Shown: piece after piece, positions 41,570 through 52,675 of the stretch
Layout: every line of letters starts with the position of its first letter
Position numbering within the stretch: the first letter of the stretch is position 1
NCBI GenBank assembly: GCA_021292165.1
Contig: CM037885.1
Span: 5,513,042-5,577,041, forward strand
Length of the DNA stretch: 64,000 nucleotides
Direction of reading: 5' to 3'
Source of the DNA: Shinisaurus crocodilurus
Lineage: Eukaryota > Chordata > Lepidosauria > Squamata > Shinisauridae
Program-made: the position numbers and the translations under genes
Notes under the pieces: generated by a model
Database searches by the model: none
Seen by the model: the letters and a program-made list of their open reading frames with translations, nothing else
What the model was told of the DNA's origin: nothing

Positions 41570-41621
41570 GACATAGGGTGTTTCCCACTGTTGTGCAGTT
41601 TTGCCTCCATTGCTTGCCGAG

Positions 41622-42060
41622 CCGAATTCAAGGTGCTGGTTTTGACCTTTAAAACCCTATACGGCTCCGGTCCAGTCTATCTCAAGGAGCGTCTCCAGCA
41701 ACGCCAAGTAGGCCGCTCAACAAGATCTGCCACAGGCGGCCTTCTCCTTGTCCCTTCAGTCAGAGCAGCTAGACTGGTGGGGACGAGGAAGAGGGCCTTT
41801 TCTGTGGCAGCCCCCTTATTGTGGAACTCTCTCCCGAGTGACTTCCGCCATGCCCCCTCCCTGCTGAGCTTCCGCCGCTCATTAAAAACCTGGCTTTTCA
41901 GGCGGTGGGCATTGGGAATATGGGGTGGGTTAAGATTTTAAAAAAATTATATTGTTTTAAATGTATTTTATCTTGTTTTTATCCTATGTACATCGCCCAG
42001 GGTAGCCGGTTGCCGGCCAGATGGGTGATAAATAAATGTAAATAATAAATAATAATAAAA
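41622..42060 (+). mobile_element. L2-clade LINE 3' end
   Basis: Encodes FKVLVLTFKTLYGSGPVYLK, then RAFSVAAPLLWNSLPSDF and RRSLKTWLFRRW, the C-terminal end of L2-type ORF2. It is followed by a 3' UTR with 'tgtacatcgcccagggtagc' and an (aataat)n tail. It is 5' truncated and not a host gene. Confidence 0.85.
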
Positions 42061-42062
42061 TA

Positions 42063-42262
42063 ATTGGAAAGGGTTGAAATGCCTTTCCTAAGGCTCAGTT
42101 AATAGCAGTAAGAGCTTTTAAGCTAAAATATGCTGGTATTTTGGCCCCGCCCCCTTTGCTTTCAGCCCCGCCCACCACTGGAATGTCGCCCAAAAAAAAA
42201 AAAAAACCCACTGCTCCTCAATGCAAAATCAGTCCACAGGCTGAAAGAGGTTCATCACCGCT
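42063..42262 (+). repeat. hAT-like repeat, family D (partial)
   Basis: 'ggttgaaatgcctttcctaa', 'aagctaaaatatgctggtat' and 'ggctgaaagaggttcatcac'. Confidence 0.5.
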
Positions 42263-43061
42263 GTTGAGAACAAATTTTCATCTGTGATGCTTGAGAGTCC
42301 GAAGGAATTCTTGCATGGTTTTTTTTTAGTCTGTTTTTATTCCAGTGCGCTACTGCCACAGAGAATGGGACCAAACCCATTTCAAGGCAGTCCTTCCTTC
42401 TCATGGTGAAGGGCACCGTTTTCTTTCTTGGTTTTGTTTATTTATTTATTGCGTTTCTATACTGCCCAATAGCCATAGCTCTCTGCGCAGTTTGCAAAAG
42501 ATTAAGGGTGCAACCGACCCTACGCATGTTCAGACAGAAGAAAAAGTCAGGCCATGCTAGCTGGGGATTATGGGGGGTTTTTTTTTCTAGTCCAACAGCT
42601 CTGGAGGCCACCAGGGCGAGGGGAGGCCGATTTAGCGCACGGTCTTGGGCTTGACAGCGGCTGTCTGCTTTTTAAAAATGTATATATGAACCTAAGAAGG
42701 GAGAGCAAGCAGCCTTTAAGAACGTTTGTAAGAATGTGGGGACCTACAACAACTGGCAGCCCCTGCCTGGATCAACTTTGCCCCGTAAGTGGGTACCATC
42801 CGCCTCCCCGGTTTCCAGTCCCCGGGGGATGAATAGCATCACAGGCTACTACGGAACGGAACGTGGCCGCAGACTTTTCCCACCCTCTGGGAAAAACCAG
42901 TTGCAGAGCAGCATTGTAGAAAGAAACTGCCACACACATAAGGGGTGGGTGGAGGGAGGGAGGGGGGGGGAAAGGAACACCTGCTACAAGCTCAGTGCTC
43001 ACTAGAGGGGGCCCACGGACTCTCACTGGTCCTTCACAAAACTCATTTGGGTCACAATTTC
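42263..43061. other. No gene recognised
   Basis: Contains a LINE-tail fragment (about 42435-42500, 'ctatactgcccaatagccat') and pieces of the palindromic family C. No exon identified. Confidence 0.4.
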
Positions 43062-43456
43062 ATAGATTTCATAGATCATAGAGTTGGAAGCAGGGCCAGT
43101 GCTACCATTAGGCCAACTAGGCAGCTGCCTAGAGCGCAGGGCTAAAGGGGGCGCCAGAAACGCCTTGGGGGAAAAAATACAACGCTAAAATGCGTATTTT
43201 ACCAAGTTTGTTTTACCAATCATATCTTGACTTGTAGTAGACGGAAGGGGGGGGGGCGCTAAATATCTGATCTTGCCTAGGGCACCAAACTGCCTTGCAC
43301 TGGCCCTGGTTGGAAGGGGCCTCCAAGGCCATCCAGTCCGACCCCCTGCTCAATGCAGGAGACTAGAGGAGGGGGTCTCCCATCCAAGTCATCACCAGGC
43401 CTGACCCTGCTTAGCTTTCCACACTCAGACAAGCTGAGCCAGCATGAGCCACAGGA
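43062..43456 (-). repeat. 5S rRNA-derived SINE split by a hAT MITE
   Basis: The tail (atagatttcatagatcatag) lies left and the 5S head right ('ggtctcccatccaagtcatc', 'accctgcttagctttccaca'). The element at 43091-43308 is inserted between them. Confidence 0.85.
43091..43308. mobile_element. hAT MITE, family H (copy 1), nested in a 5S SINE
   Basis: Starts CAGGGCCAGTGCTACCATTA and ends CCTTGCACTGGCCCTG. Perfect 8-bp duplication gttggaag at 43083-43090 and 43309-43316. Confidence 0.9.
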
Positions 43457-43660
43457 TGCTTCTGCCTCCTCGCTCCCTGGCTCTCTGCCGGTCAAGCAAA
43501 CAAGCAGTAGCCATGATGAGAGAGAGGATGATGAGGACCAAGAGCAGTTGGTGAGGATGGATGGCGGTGAGAAGGTAGGCTCACTGAGGGAGGGCCCCCC
43601 GCCAACAGTGCCTTGCCCGAGGGCCTCTAAAAAAAAATCTGGAGCCGGCATCGCCTTCAT
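43457..43660 (+). repeat. hAT family F, internal/3' part
   Basis: 'ctccctggctctctgccggt', 'caagcaaacaagcagtagcc' and 'gagccggcatcgcc' correspond to the 3' two thirds of family F. Confidence 0.6.
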
Positions 43661-43921
43661 TCCATCTGCGTGGAGGTTACGGTCCCAACTGCATTCGGAA
43701 CAGGCAATCCAGCCACAGCTAAACTCCTTGCTTTTCAGTAGGTGGCCCGGCCAAAGCCTACTGTCTGTCTCCCCACCCCCCACCCGCTCTGTATCTTTCA
43801 TGGCTGCTCCTGGCCCTAGTGGTCAAATCCGGGAGCCCGGCTTTAGCCAATGACAGCTGTTGTCCCCTGTTCCTGCTACAGTCTTTCATTGTGATGCTGC
43901 AGCAGTATCTTGCTATAGTAC

Positions 43922-44057
43922 CAGTGTTCTCCAGCCTTGGGTTCCCCAGATGTTTCTGGCCTACAACTCCCAGCATGCCCCAGCCAGCATAGCTGGCTGG
44001 GGCATGCTGGGAGCTATAGGCCAGAAACATCTGAGGACCCAAGGCTGGAGAACATTG
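43922..44057. mobile_element. Palindromic hAT MITE, family A (copy 3)
   Basis: CAGTGTTCTCCAGCCTTGG to CCAAGGCTGGAGAACATTG. Flanks gctatagta and gctatacta agree when offset by one base. Confidence 0.82.
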
Positions 44058-44424
44058 TGCTATACTATTTATCCTTTTTTGCAATGATTCTGCAGGTGTG
44101 CAGAATTACAGGGAAGCACAAGTCAGCCCTGCCACAGAATGTTGTTTGTGGTGTGGAGTTCTTCCTGCTTCAGGATCCCCGGCACAGTCAGCATTCTGTG
44201 GTCATTGAATGCGCTCAGTTCTCGTGCAGCTATTTCTGTGTTTCCTCTTCCCCTTACAGATTCCCGCCCCGCCCCCGCCCCCAATATTGTGTTTTTTGTT
44301 TTGTTTTTTGGTACCGCCGCAAACCTTACTGTTTTCCCAGGGGCGTTGGTAAGCACTTAAAAGATTCGGGGCCCGATCTTTCCATTGGTACCAATGGAAG
44401 GTTTTCCCCCCTAAGCCTAACTGC

Positions 44425-44587
44425 CAGGGCCGGTGCTACCATTAGGCCAACTAGGCAGCTGCCTAGGGCGCAGGGCTAAAGGCGCCAGAAACGCCTTGAA
44501 AAAAAAATACAGTGCTCTCAAGTGGGAAGGGGGGGCGCTAAATAGCTGATCTTGCCTAGGGCACCAAACTGCCTTGCACCGGTCCTG
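44425..44587. mobile_element. hAT MITE, family H (copy 2)
   Basis: CAGGGCCGGTGCTACCATTA to CCTTGCACCGGTCCTG, perfect duplication ctaactgc at 44417-44424 and 44588-44595. Confidence 0.9.
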
Positions 44588-44688
44588 CTAACTGCCATGC
44601 AGTGGGGAGGTTTGGGAGGTCCACAGTGCACAGGGAGGGGAGGGTAACCCTTCCCTCCCCCACCGTGATCCCCCTGGAAATCCACCAC

Positions 44689-44689
<1 letters not shown>

Positions 44690-44732
<43 letters not shown>
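44690..44732. repeat. (CA)n microsatellite
   Basis: About 20 CA units. Confidence 0.9.
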
Positions 44733-44735
<3 letters not shown>

Positions 44736-44840
44736 GCTAAGCTTAGGAAAAATCTCGCATCACCACCAATGGAAAGATTATTTTCTAAGTTTAATTACCA
44801 TGCAGGAGATGGGGTTGGGGGCATTGTAGCATGTGGGGAG

Positions 44841-45004
44841 CAGGGCCGGTGCTACCATTAGGCCAACTAGGCGGCTGCCTAGGGCGCCGGGTTAAAGGGG
44901 GCGCCAGGAGCATAGGGCTGGAGGGAGGGAGGGCTCAAGTGGGAAGGGGGGGCGCTAAATATCTGATCTTGCCTAGGGCACCAAACTGCTTTGCACCGGC
45001 CCTG
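44841..45004. mobile_element. hAT MITE, family H (copy 3)
   Basis: CAGGGCCGGTGCTACCATTA to GCACCGGCCCTG, perfect duplication gtggggag at 44833-44840 and 45005-45012. Confidence 0.9.
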
Positions 45005-45293
45005 GTGGGGAGTGGCGTGTAAAACTTTCCCTGCCCAGCTGAAATCCCCCTTGAGGATTGTCGCCTGCGTGGCAGTTATGCTTGGGCCACTGGAAACCTT
45101 CCATTGGTACCAAGAAGAGACAGATGTCTGGGGAATAGACCCAGGCCGCAGGAAATAGATTCAGCGTTGGGGTCCCATGGGCTCAGGCCTATCAACACCC
45201 TTGGGTTCCCCCAAGCCTGCTACTGCTTCCCTCTTGTGCATGGAAGTTGCTGTTTTGTCTACAGTTTGAACATCGGAAGGAAGTATGAGCGGA

Positions 45294-45549
45294 TATTTAT
45301 TTATTTATTTATTTATTTATTATATTTATACCCCACCTTTTTTCCTCCAAGGAACCCAAGAGGTGGCTTACATAATCCTCCTCCTCCTCTCCAGTTTATC
45401 CTCACAACAACCCTGTGAGGTAGGTTAGGCTGAGAGTCAGTGACTGGCCCAAAGTCACCCAGTGAGTTTCATGGCTGAGCACGGACTAGAACCCGGATCT
45501 CCCGAGTCCCAGTCCAACACTCTCACCACTACGCCACACTGGCTCTCAG
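45294..45549 (-). repeat. MIR-like SINE
   Basis: Inverted full copy with (ttta)n at its left and 'ctacgccacactggctctca' at its right. Confidence 0.75.
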
Positions 45550-45654
45550 TGTGGAACCACTAAAAGCTGTGGGAACCACTAAAAGCTGAAATTGCATGCA
45601 CACATCTAACAAGGGAGAGGGGTGGGTGCGTACGCGGGCCCACCTGACAAATCT

Positions 45655-45860
45655 GTTTTACAAAATCATTTTTATACTGCTTTTCAGTCCTAACAAGGGC
45701 CCCCAAAGTGGTTTACAAAACCAAAGCAAACTATAACAAAAATTAATACTAAGGCCTAAAAACAAATTAAGCAGCATTAACACTTTTTAAAATCGTGTTC
45801 CACACTGAGAGCCAGTGTGGCTCTTAAAATACAGTGTGGCTTTTAAAATACATTAAAAGC
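45655..45860 (-). repeat. LINE 3' tail fragment
   Basis: 'tttttatactgcttttcagt', 'ccccaaagtggtttacaaaa', then A-rich; a LINE-type 3' end on the minus strand. Confidence 0.45.
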
Positions 45861-45871
45861 AGAATAAGGCA

Positions 45872-46004
45872 GGGTGTAATCCTATGCATGTTTAGACAGA
45901 AAAAAGTCCTACAGCTCCCAGCATGCCCCAGCCAGCCATGCTGGCTGGGGCATGCTGGGAGTTGTAGGACTTTTTTCCGGTCTAAACATGCATAGGATTG
46001 TACC
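45872..46004. repeat. Palindromic MITE, family C
   Basis: 'ggtgtaatcctatgcatgtt' at the left and 'aacatgcataggattgtacc' at the right flank a perfect inner palindrome built on ctcccagcatgccccagcc. Fragments lie at about 5659, 42506 and 46512. Confidence 0.8.
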
Positions 46005-47160
46005 CTTAGAGTGTTTTCATTGCCAGCCTAAACACCAATGGTCTTAAAATAAGGGATGTCTTAAAATAACCCTGGAATAGGGCCTACTAACATGATCAAC
46101 GTTAGCACATTTTCTTTCTAAATTTATTTTTGAAGAAGAAAACAAATACACAAAGTCATCAACACAAGAACATCAAACAATATTGCAAGAAGGAAAGGAA
46201 ATGGATGACCTCTGAATCGGACAACATTCTTTCATTCCAGAACATTTTTGGAAACATTTTATTTTCTCCAAGCGTATTAATTTTACAAATTCCTTGTCTG
46301 ACACACATTGTCCCACGATACCTTATTTAAATCAGTCGTGTCCCACAATTTAATAAATCGATCAGCTTCCTTCCCTACACCCTATTTTTGTTTGTCTCTG
46401 ACATCTCAGCAAATATTCATTCTAGGCAAGATTTATACCTTGCCCTTCAACAATTTCCCAGGGTGGCTTGCAGAAAATTTAAAATTGCAATACAAACAAA
46501 TTAAAACAGGAAGGGTGCATGGCTGGCTGGGGAATGCTGGGAGTTGTAGGACTTTCCCCCCTGTCTAAACATGCATAGGATTATGCCCTAAAACGCCACA
46601 ATTGTAGAAATGCAATGCAAAAGCAATCAGTACACTAGACAAAAAACAAATACAAAGTGGCACTGGCATCAAAGCAGGTAGTAGAGGATTTAAAAGCTCG
46701 GGAAAACAAGGAGGATCTGTTGAGAGCATTCTACAGTCTGGGTACTACCACAGAGAAGGTCCTGTAGCCACCTGCTACTGCACCTCAGATGGACGGGGGC
46801 CGGTGGGGGCACTTGAAGAAGAGCCTTCATTGGGGATCTTTGTTTTGTGGTGACGTTTTTTTAAAAACCTTCTTTTTATTTAATATATTTAATTATACCT
46901 CACCTTATCATACAACATTTCACGGCGGCTATCCAAATTTTGTATTCAGTTCAGATTTATTTATTTTTTAAAAGTGGCAATCATTCGAGAAATACAGATA
47001 AGGCATCTTTTAAAAGCAGCAGTTAAAGCAGCACGACACAGGCTGAAACACCAAGAAGCAGTGAGCCAATAAAATCCCCTGAACTGAAAGAGCTGCTGGG
47101 CAAATAACATCATTTTCACTAGACCTGGGTCAAAAGCGCTCTTGTAACTTTCAGCTTGAA
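46005..47160. other. No gene; LINE tails and unclassified sequence
   Basis: AT-rich, with LINE-tail-like stretches at about 46430-46500 and 46860-47090. A half of palindrome family C sits at 46512-46590. Confidence 0.4.
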
Positions 47161-47169
47161 TTCAGAGAG

Positions 47170-47592
47170 GGGAGGGGGTTAAGGGGTCCACCACCCCTGC
47201 CACGCAGAAATGTTGCGGATGTGCGTTTAGTGCAGGATTGTTGGACCTCAGGTCTGTAGCCCAAATCCACTCCCACCTGGGGGGTCCCAATCTGCCCCCC
47301 CCCGGGGGTTCCTCAGAAGACCCCACCCTCTCCCTGGCCCCACCCCCTTCCCCCAACTGTTGATTGGAGGGATTTCCTGGTGTTTGCATAGTCCCCGCCT
47401 CCCATTCTAAAAGGTTGACATGCCTCTCCTAAGTTACCCGCCGCGGTAAGAGCTTTAAGCTACCATTTGCTGCTGGGTGTTTTTGGCCCCTGCTTGTCCT
47501 CATCACCCACCACTAGAATGTGGCCCCGCCCCAATAACTTCTCCGAAACTGAATTTGACTCTCAGGCTGGAAGAGGTCTAACACTCCTGGTT
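47170..47592 (+). repeat. hAT-like repeat, family D
   Basis: 'aagagctttaagctaccatt', 'aggctggaagaggtctaaca' and C-rich spacer as in the copy at 10985. Confidence 0.5.
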
Positions 47593-48940
47593 TCGTGGGT
47601 GAAAAGAAGCCTAGTGGGCAGCAGTGTGTTTTTGTGTTGTTGTTTTAAAACTGTGTTTCCTGCCACACACAAAAAGGCATTTCAGTGCTTTTTTTTTTTT
47701 TTTTTTTTTTTTTGAGCAAGGAAAGTGAACTGCTATCTGGCTATATCATGCTAAATTGCACAAAAACGGACACGTGTATTTCCACAGTTGTGCTATACCA
47801 CAGCGCCACCTTGTGCTTGTGTAATGGAATATATTGGAAGGCAGAGAAAGGACGGGGGGGGGGGAGAGAAGCATGTGTAAAGGAGCCGATCTTCATCCTG
47901 CAAAGAATCCGGAAGCAGCAGAAGCCTGGGTGAAGTGGAGGGTTAAAAGCCTCATGGAGGCTTTGTGTGTGTTTGTTCGTTGATGCCATTTCTGGCGACA
48001 GCAAAACAAGGTGTTTTTTTTAAGGGGGGGTTGGAGAGAAAAATCCACTGTTGCCACCCAATAAGCCCCCACCCTTGAAATTTACCTAGAAACTCCCCCC
48101 ATAGCCAAAATGCCCCCCATTTGCTGCCTGTTAATGGGGTGCTGAATTGGGGGTGGGGTGGCATTTAGTCCCTGGCTAGTTGGTTTTTCTGCCCAATGCA
48201 TGGTTCTAAGGGGGCCTTCCAGAGTTGGGGTGCTGTGACATAGAAGGCCTGATCCTGATGGTCGTACGCAAGGAGTACATGGAAGCAAGTGGTCCTTGAC
48301 ACGAACCGAATCCTGCCTGTGTTGGCAGATTCACACAACCAGCAAACCCTAGGAAGCAAGCAAGCAAATAATTTTCCAGCCAACCAGATCTTCTGGGGGC
48401 AGCAAATTAGAGGGAGGAGGGACCGGCAGCTGGGGCTTCTGGCAGTGCCTAAGTTCTAAAATAGGTGCTGGGGCTCAAAAACATGCCCGGAAGGCAAGAC
48501 CTTTGATTTCAGAAGTCCTTCTCCTAAGTCAGAGATATATTCAGCGGGCAGGAGGGACGCACAACTGTGATGTGGGGAAAATTCACTCTGCACATGACCA
48601 GATGCCCTCTTGAATGCTATTCCTCCTTTACCCTTCCCAGGCCTGAGGCTTGGCTCTGAAGAGAGGTGCTGCTGGGGCTAATCCTTGACTCTCATTTATT
48701 TATTTCATTTCATTTTAGACATTCCCCCCGCCCTTCTCTCAGAGAGCTTCCCTCTAGTACAGTTTGCGTGCTTTAATTTGGGAAGGAGGGCGGAGAGAGG
48801 CGAGGGGGGGGAGCCTTCCTCCCCAAGGGGGCGTGGATTCCTCTCCCCAGCTGTTGTGGGTCCACGTGGTTTGGACCACCTTCGGGGAAAGTGCAACGCT
48901 ACGAAGGGAAGGGAGGGAGGTGGTGAGGGGTGGAATCTGT
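47593..48940. other. No gene recognised
   Basis: T-run at 47688-47713. The stretch 48700-48940 becomes GC-rich towards the candidate promoter at 48948. Confidence 0.4.
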
Positions 48941-48947
48941 GCTGCCT

Positions 48948-48953
48948 TATAAA
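48948..48953 (+). promoter_or_regulatory. TATA box upstream of the orphan signal-peptide exon
   Basis: TATAAA in ccttataaac, 69 bases before the ATG at 49017. It implies transcription starting near 48978 and a short 5' leader. Confidence 0.4.
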
Positions 48954-49016
48954 CCTACCTGCGGCAGCCCAGCTGTGTGTCCACTGGAAAGCGGTCTCCC
49001 TTGATCCGGCGGCACC

Positions 49017-49091
49017 ATGCCCTCCGCCCTGTGGCTGCTCCTGGTGGTGGTCCCAGAATTGGCAGCCCCTTTTCGGTGGAACACGTCTCCG
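49017..49091 (+). CDS. Candidate first coding exon with a signal peptide, gene unknown
   Basis: ATG in a good context (ggcaccATGc) opens MPSALWLLLVVVPELAAPFR then WNTSP, a typical signal peptide with a likely cleavage after an Ala-Ala, and a possible N-glycosylation site (NTS). The exon ends at a strong donor CCG|gtaagg in phase 0, and a TATA box lies upstream. I do not recognise the protein and found no confident second exon; 49951-50130 is phase-compatible. It could be a chance open frame. Confidence 0.4.
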
Positions 49092-49153
49092 GTAAGGTGA
49101 CTTGGGAGCAAGCAAAAGCACGGAACTGCTGGGGACTGAAAAAGTGGCAAGTG

Positions 49154-49155
<2 letters not shown>

Positions 49156-49186
<31 letters not shown>
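49156..49186. repeat. (TG)n microsatellite
   Basis: About 15 TG units in the putative first intron of the orphan exon. Shorter TG runs follow at 49408 and 49588. Confidence 0.85.
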
Positions 49187-49187
<1 letters not shown>

Positions 49188-49950
49188 TGGTCGCAGTGGT
49201 GGGGTTGGGGGAGAGGAGGGAGATTGATAGATATCCTTCTTCCAGATCACACTCTGTAGGATCCAGTGGATTTCCCCCCTCCCCCTTGCTCCATAGGAAG
49301 CCCTTATGTTTTTTTCAAATGCTGATCTGAAAGCGGAGGCATAAATAAGATCTGATCAAGGAGGCTTTTGGCGCACAGAGAGGTGGCATTGATTTCCGGG
49401 CAGGGGTGTGTGTGTGTGTGGGTGCGTGCGTGCGCACACTGCGGCATGTGCAGGGGAAACTCTCTCCATGGATGGGAGGTACACCCCCCCTTTTTTTTAA
49501 ACTATCTTTCCCCGACCTTGGCCCTGTAGCAGATGCAACACAAATTCATAAATGTTTGGATGTCACGCCCTTGAAATGTCAAAGGTGCGTGTGTGTGTGT
49601 GTGTGCGTGTGCGTGTGCTTAAATATTTGGACTTCGAAAACTGGGATTCTGTTAAGATCAATGCTTGGCGTGGAAACTTTGTTTTATTTGGCAGCTTGGA
49701 ATCCCATAAGGTTTGGGAACCCTCGGGCGGAGCGTGTTCCTCTCTGCCGTCGTATCTCCGTAGTAGAAGCAGTAGAGAGAGTCTAGAACTAGCATTTGAA
49801 CCCCCCCTCTCTCAACATGGGGGAATTGTCACACTGATGCAAAGCAAGGATGCCTGAAGCAAGCAGAGCACAGCAAATGTTCCTTGATTGTATTTACATT
49901 TATTTATTCCAACATTCCTGGTGGACCGTATTCTGCATTTATTTGCTCAG

Positions 49951-50130
49951 CAGTCAGTGGTACATCACTTCGTTTCTGGAGACTTCATCATGTGCCTGTT
50001 TGAAGTCGAGCCGTTTATATACAATTCTGGTTTGGATCGCGAAGTCCAACTGCGACTTTGGTTATCTCTCAAGTGGGCAAAAATTACTTTGCAAGTATGG
50101 GAACCCCTCTGGTTTGGTTTGGTTCTGACG
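49951..50130 (+). CDS. Candidate exon of unknown gene, phase-compatible with 49017-49091
   Basis: The acceptor tract ttctgcatttatttgctcag ends at 49950 and the donor ACG|gtaagg starts at 50131. The 60 codons between are open (phase 0 at both ends) and include FIMCLFEVEPFIYNSGLDRE and VQLRLWLSLKWAK. No family was recognised. It is supported only by splice-site quality and phase. Confidence 0.25.
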
Positions 50131-51906
50131 GTAAGGACTTAACTAGGCACTTCTCGGCAGGAGAGCTGAGGTTTTGGCAGGCACGCTCCTTGGCTCTCCA
50201 AGACCACAGACACCCAAGGAATGAATGTCCCTTTTGAGAAGTAAAGACGATCCTGTAAAAAAGGGGTCGTGCTCTGTGCTGAGGAGTACGATCCCATCAG
50301 CCCAGTAGACAATTCCCGGGCTCCTGTCCCCAACGGCCCAGGTAGTTTGGGCACTTTCTTTCATTAGCAGGTCTCCTGTGCTTTGAACAGCTGCGTGGCA
50401 GGCAGAAATTCGCCAAGTAAAGCGTTCCCTTGTCACTGTTTTTTCACGGTGGGACATATTTGGGTCAGGGGCCCACTCTCACTTCCTCTCGTTAGCCCCC
50501 CCCCCCCCGGGTCCTGTTAAGGCTGCTGCTTTCCCATCCTTCCTTAAACGAAGGTCTCTGGCATTAAGTTAATGGATCATTTTTGAACCTGAATTCATTC
50601 CTTGAAGTTGGCTTAGCAATAGATCTCAGGACAGACTGCCCTTCGCCGAGCTGGCTGGGGATGATGGGAGTTGTAGTCTAACCCGTCTGGAGGGCGCCAG
50701 CTTGGGGAAAGCTGAGATAGACCAAAGCGAGCTCTCCTTCAGCCAGTGCATAATTAATATTATGCACTGCCACAAATGGAATTTCTTGCCACAAATTGTA
50801 GCGACAGCTGACGGCTTTGAAGGGGGATTGGAGCGCGTTAACTGTTGTGGCCAAGATTTGCCGGTCAGGACAATCATGCACATTTCTTCACTTTAGTTAT
50901 CCAGGCATCCGTAGTCGACCTGTGTTGAAAACTAAACCAATGAACGGAGCTCACATATTTACATATGTAGAAAACCAGGAACATTGTGACATTTTATGTC
51001 GCCATGTGCCAAGGTTGACAGATAACTTTAAATATGCTGTGCTGTGTTCTCTTCCGCTCTGCCTGAAAAGTCCTAATCTCAACCCCTGCGCAGCTGACCT
51101 CTTGCAAAGCTAACGTTGCTCTTCTTGACTCGCGGAGGAGCCGGGCTCTTACAAAGTGCTCTGTTTTGGTTCTAGCCTGCTGCTCCTTGGGTCTGAAACT
51201 CTTTCTCAAGACACCTATATGGTGCCACTGCTCTCCAAAGCTCTCCTCGAAACCTGCCTTCTGGATTAAGCCCTTAACCCTCACCTCTTACTGAAAATGA
51301 AGCCTAAATAGAAATAATTGTATTTGTCCATATTCTTCCTTTGTTATCTTGTTTTTTCTCTCTCTCTCCCTTCCTCTTCTTCTAATGGTGCAGTTAGGTA
51401 ATTTTGGACCTTCAACGTAATAGTCTTATGGGGGGGGGGGGAAGAAGGGGCTCTCTTTAGATGTTAACTTGCGTTACTTCACTCAATCAAATGTGGTGCG
51501 CCAGCCCCTGATGGTCTTGCCTGTTCTGCTGTGTGGGGCCCTGGACTTTTGCCCCAAGGGCCGTCTGCACGGCACCAGTGTCGTCTTCTGTTTGTCCGCC
51601 GTGCTGCTGAAATGTAGACTGTGTAAGTTCCTCGGGCAGAGACCTCGTTGTTGTTTTTTTCCCCTTGCTCATATTACCATATTCAGTCGAGGATCACGTA
51701 CATGAATGGCACTATGTAATCATCATCATCATCATCATCTAGGGATTCAGTTGCTGCGAGGGCAGCCGAAAATATAGGAAATGCCCCGTGTGCAGGTAGC
51801 TGTTCCACTCCACTTGTGCGTGTCTGGTTCTTGAGAAAGAAGAGAGAACTGGATGGTTGCCTGGGAACCACCGGCCTGTTTTGCTGCTGCCCAACTCCTT
51901 CTAGGG
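50131..51906. other. No confident gene; degenerate repeats
   Basis: Contains half of a family B palindrome at 50643-50715. An old LINE/SINE-like stretch lies at 51170-51740 (tail 'tgtaagttcctcgggcagag' and (atc)n). Confidence 0.4.
50643..50715. repeat. Family B palindromic MITE, one arm
   Basis: 'gggagttgtagtctaacccg' to 'cagcttggggaaagctgaga'; the left arm is missing. Confidence 0.6.
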
Positions 51907-52037
51907 CAGGGCTCTCCATCCTTCAGATGTTGCTGGCCTACAGCTCCCAGCATACCCAGCCAGCATGGCTAATGGCAAAGGATTCTGGGAGCTATAGTCC
52001 AGCAACATCTGGGGGGACCCAAGGTTGGAGAGCCCTG
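51907..52037. mobile_element. Palindromic hAT MITE, family A (copy 4)
   Basis: CAGGGCTCTCCATCCTTC to GGTTGGAGAGCCCTG. Flanks ttctaggg and ttctaggc (8 bp, one mismatch). The most diverged copy. Confidence 0.82.
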
Positions 52038-52675
52038 TTCTAGGCCAAGAAAAGCGTTTTGGCAATTGTTAGTTAAACCCCAAGTGCTTTTGTTCCACCC
52101 TGCGGCTTGCCAGCCACGTTCTTTGGGAAATCCCCCCTCGCTTAACCTGTAATATTGGGATGCGGGACCTCCGGCCCATGGACTTAATCTGGCCCGCGGA
52201 GGTTGCACAGCCAGCCCGCAGAGCCTCCTTAGTGTAGTAGGGCCCTTCTGCCTGGAAACATCCCTACTATACCAGGGGGTCACTGCCTAACCACCAGCAC
52301 CCTTCCATTTTCAGGGTCAAACTAGACGGCACGGGGACAGCCACGTTTGTATAGTCACATGTCTGCCCTGTTCACGAACAAAGCAGGGGGTGGGCTGCCT
52401 AATTTTAACATCGAAGGGTTAGTGTAGTAGGTGACGTGAGCTAACCCCTGCCTCTCCATATTCCATCGCTTCACTTTCCTCCCATGCCCGCTTACTTCAG
52501 GGGTGGACTGACTGGTGGGGGAAGGTTTCCTGGTGCGACAGACTTATGGGGAGGTAAGGTAGGGGAGGGGGAGCAGCTTAGTTCAGCTCCCCTCAGCCGT
52601 GCCAGGCCCATTTAGACACATCCCTCCCTCCCAGCTCTTAGGCTGTATACATGAACAACAAATATGGCTGTCCCC
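52038..52675. other. No gene recognised
   Basis: 'ggacctccggcccatggact' at about 52167 resembles a family D or Charlie-type end. The rest is unassigned. Confidence 0.4.

Noticed and set aside
41528..41941. 137-codon open frame as a host gene
   Set aside because: Residues from FKVLVLTFKTLYG onward are the L2-clade ORF2 end, and the first part is the end of a hAT element.
49951..50130. Assignment of the candidate exon to a Cys-loop receptor
   Set aside because: A loose resemblance to the W-x-x-x-W region of the extracellular domain was noticed, but it needs a gap and lacks other diagnostic residues.
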